From Rhea pennata (Eukaryota; Chordata; Aves; Rheiformes; Rheidae), in NCBI RefSeq assembly GCF_028389875.1, contig NC_084682.1, positions 4,040,001 to 4,104,000 on the forward strand: 64,000 bases of DNA. Direction: 5' to 3'. Every line of letters starts with the position of its first letter. Positions within the stretch are counted from its first letter, which is position 1. Both the position numbers and the translations under genes were made by a program. Shown piece by piece: positions 61,492 to 64,000 of the stretch. Under the pieces are notes generated by a model. It was given only the letters and a program-made list of their open reading frames with translations. It did not search any database and was not told where the DNA came from.

Positions 61492-62626
61492 CTAATGCTG
61501 ACACGAAAGTCCAGGATCGCCAAGCCCGTCCGGAACCTGGTTCCTTCCCGCGGTTCCTCCCGGGACAGCGCGGGGCAGCGACATCTCGGGGGTCCCCGCT
61601 CCGGCTGGGCGCCCAGCGGTGGGCGAGAGGCACGAAACCGGCGGGGCAGCACCGGGGCCGGGGCCCGGGCTTGGCGGCACAAAGCCCCTTTCCAGGTAAA
61701 GCTTTTAATTCCCGCCGGCTGCCTAATACCGGGGTGGGGGGGTGGTAACGAGGAAACCTGGCTAAATAATCCTAAGCAGCTTAGCGTCGCCCGGGGCAGA
61801 GGGGGCCGGAGCGGCAGCGCGGAGCCCGGCACCCTCCTCCCCCCCGCCGCAGCGAGGTCTGGGCAGCATCAGCTCCGATTACGCTAATTTTATCTGCTCT
61901 CGGGGCCTCTCTGAGCCATAGCCGGCGTCCTCAGGGCTGCGGCTGGCCACAGCGGCACGGCCCCGCTTTCCTCCCGCCGCCGCAGCCCTTCGCACCAGCC
62001 CAACCTGGCCTTGCTCCCGAAATCGGTGCTGAGAGCTCAGGCTGGGAGTTGCCACTGGAAATGGGGAAGATCTGCTCACCCGTGGGCGGGAGCCGCGAGG
62101 AGCCACCACTAGACTCCAGAGTTAACGGGCGCTGCAGCCCAGCCAAGTTTCGCCTGCGGCAATTTCGTGGCCCTGCTAGTCCTGCTCATCCCATTGCGTG
62201 GCGGCTCCGGGGGTGGCCGCAGCGCCCGTGGTGGGACGCCGAGCCCGCGGGCAACTCCCAGGCCCCGGATCCCGCGCCCAGCGCCGGCATTATCCGATTA
62301 GGACGTTTGTTTAATTCGGGCACGAGCCGCCACCTGCGCCTGAGCCGCACGTTCCCGCGACCCGGCGGCCGGGGAAAAAAAAAATGACGTGTCGTAGGAA
62401 CACACAAACTATCCGCGCTGATCTCGTTGCACCCGGGAGCTGTAGCTGCCGCTCTGCGCCCCACCGGCGACGGTGCCTCAGCAAAACGTGGTCTCATCCT
62501 CCTGCCTCGCCGGAGCCAGCCCGAGGCTTCGGAGAACATCCGCAACCTGGAAACGGGGAGAAAAAACCCACCCCCTCCCCTTTTCATGGCGTTGAGAAGG
62601 GCGAGCAGCAGTTACAGAGCCAAAGC

Positions 62627-62632
62627 TTTATT
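62627..62632 (-). terminator. Candidate poly(A) signal of an upstream minus-strand gene
   Basis: AATAAA on the minus strand, about 1 kb beyond the candidate terminal exon at 63647-63866. Confidence 0.4.
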
Positions 62633-63424
62633 GGATCCAGTACTAAACACCGCATAAAAGTTGTGAGGGTGGAGAAGAGAACAACAAAAACAACCACGAA
62701 AGCAGCGCAAGCCATCGGGGGCGACTTTGCGCTGTCCGTGCTCCTCCTGCCCACCCTGACCCAGCGCGGAAGGCAGTCACCCGGGCCAGGCTCGCGGTGG
62801 CATTTTAACCAGGGCTCCCGCCGCGGCCCCCCGCAGCCGCCTGCCGACAGCGCAGCCCGGCTGGGGTAACTCCACGGGGCCAAAACAGAGCGTATGCAAA
62901 CCAAAATAACGACCCCCCCCACCACCACCCCGGTGTTGGCCCGTTCAGAGACGGGGCTGACGGGTTTAAAAAGCAGCGCCCAGCCCCGCGCCGGGACCCC
63001 GGGGCGAACGGGCTCCGCGCGCTCGGCGGCTCCTTCCCAAGCGCCACCCGACGGGCTCGATCCCGTCCTCGAAAGGGTGCAAACGACCCGCAGAGCTGCA
63101 GGGACTGCCCAGCACCCTGCCAGAGCGCGCTGGCCGGGAAGCGGCACCCAAGGGAGACGCCCGGGGAGGAAGGCTGGCGCCAACGGGCGCGGATCGCCTT
63201 AAAAGCCACGGCTGCAGGCAGAACTTTGGGGAATCCTTCACTCCTTCAGCAGAACGCGGATCAGGCCCGAAGCGCTTCGCCAAAACCCTGCAAACTCCTA
63301 CTTGCCTAGTGCGAGTTTTTGTTCAGGCCTTCAAAGACTTAGGTGCTCCAGAGATGTCAAGTAATTTGATTTCTTTTTTCTCATCAGGCCTCGGAGGGAA
63401 GTTGTGCATCGCAGCAGCGAAGCG

Positions 63425-63531
63425 GCTGGGTGCACGGCCAACCCGCGGGTGCACCATCAAGTGCTGGGTGCACGGCCAACCCGCGGGTGCACCATCAAGT
63501 GCTGGGTGCACGGCCAACCCGCGGGCGCACC
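63425..63531. repeat. 38-bp tandem repeat, about 2.8 copies
   Basis: A unit starting GCTGGGTGCACGGCCAACCC repeats at 63425, 63463 and 63501. Confidence 0.92.
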
Positions 63532-63646
63532 GCGGCAGGCAGCCAGGCTCGCTGCGCGCAGCTGAACCACGAGCCCTCGCTCCCACGGGAGACAAGGTGC
63601 ACACGGGCGGCAGGAGGAGCTGCCGAGCTTGACGAGACAGAGTCAT

Positions 63647-63866
63647 TTAAAAGCTTTTAGCGGCTGCCAGCACGCCGGGGCGGTGGGCGCCCCAGCCGCC
63701 CCCCTCCTCACTGGTGCTGCCGGCTTCTCCGGGCGCCTCTTCCCGAGCCCTGGCGTCTCCCGGCCCCCCCGTTTGGGGGGAGCGCGGGGGGAGCAGGGCC
63801 GCGGGGCGGCCGGGCGCCGTCTCGGCCTCCGTCAGCAGCGGGGACCGGAGCGGGCGCGCCGCGGGC
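63647..63866 (-). CDS. Possible terminal coding exon, perhaps RPH3AL
   Basis: A good acceptor (TCTGTGTTTTGCAG) is followed by an open frame of 72 codons ending TAA at 63647-63649, with AATAAA about 1 kb later on the same strand. In human, RPH3AL lies next to DOC2B on the same strand in this order, so its 3' end is the natural candidate. I see no firm residue match, and another frame ends at 63708, so the identity is inferred from synteny only. Confidence 0.3.
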
Positions 63867-64000
63867 CTGCAAAACACAGACGGGCGCGTCGGGGAGCGGA
63901 GCGGGGCGCAGCGCGGCCACGGAGCCGCCTTCACCTCCCCGGCGCCGCCGGTGTCTTTTTTCTTATTTTTTTTTCCTTATTTTCTTTTTCTTTTTTTTTG

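Noticed and set aside
62584-63209. Minus-strand frames of 134-199 codons
   Set aside because: They span the candidate poly(A) signal region and look like 3' UTR sequence; no family resemblance.

Overview
This is a vertebrate, almost certainly avian, nuclear DNA window. It shows spliced genes with GT-AG introns, AT-rich introns next to very GC-rich CpG islands, many minisatellites, and decayed CR1-like LINE pieces. Nothing bacterial or viral is evident. Three protein genes were read exon by exon by checking splice sites and reading phase: RAD51C (minus, 3645-18265), TEX14 (plus, 19062-48451) and DOC2B (minus, 54372-60462). The gene-to-gene order on the right (DOC2B followed by a possible RPH3AL 3' end) and the compact GC-rich DOC2B region suggest a bird microchromosome. 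That placement is inference.

Layout. 1-3644: AT-rich sequence with a LINE relic; the last RAD51C exon was not found and may lie to the left. 3645-18265: eight RAD51C coding exons (333 codons), the RAD51 paralog of homologous recombination. 17950-18900: a CpG island between the divergent RAD51C and TEX14 genes. 19047-48451: TEX14, 33 coding exons that join in frame to a predicted 1510-residue protein (ankyrin repeats, degenerate kinase domain, CEP55-binding GPPx3Y motif), a germ-cell intercellular bridge component. 48452-53160: intergenic, with an orphan CpG island at about 51600-52420. 53160-60900: DOC2B, nine coding exons giving 402 residues (Munc13-interacting segment, C2A, C2B), with several minisatellites in its introns and beside its promoter. 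62600-63870: a possible minus-strand 3' terminal exon with poly(A) signal; RPH3AL is the best guess.

The main non-obvious content is in the second TEX14 intron (19198-23319): three nearly identical 513-bp units, each holding a complete U3 snoRNA gene (211 nt; C box, D box, conserved 5' end) with snRNA-type promoter elements (CCAAT and octamer-like distal element, PSE-like element) and a matching 3' box. All three lie in the sense direction of TEX14. Over the 513 bp they differ at only three sites and carry no indels, although the spacers between them are unrelated. This points to recent amplification or gene conversion. A second oddity is a 104-bp inverted copy of nearby DNA inserted at 5947-6050 between 11-bp direct repeats.
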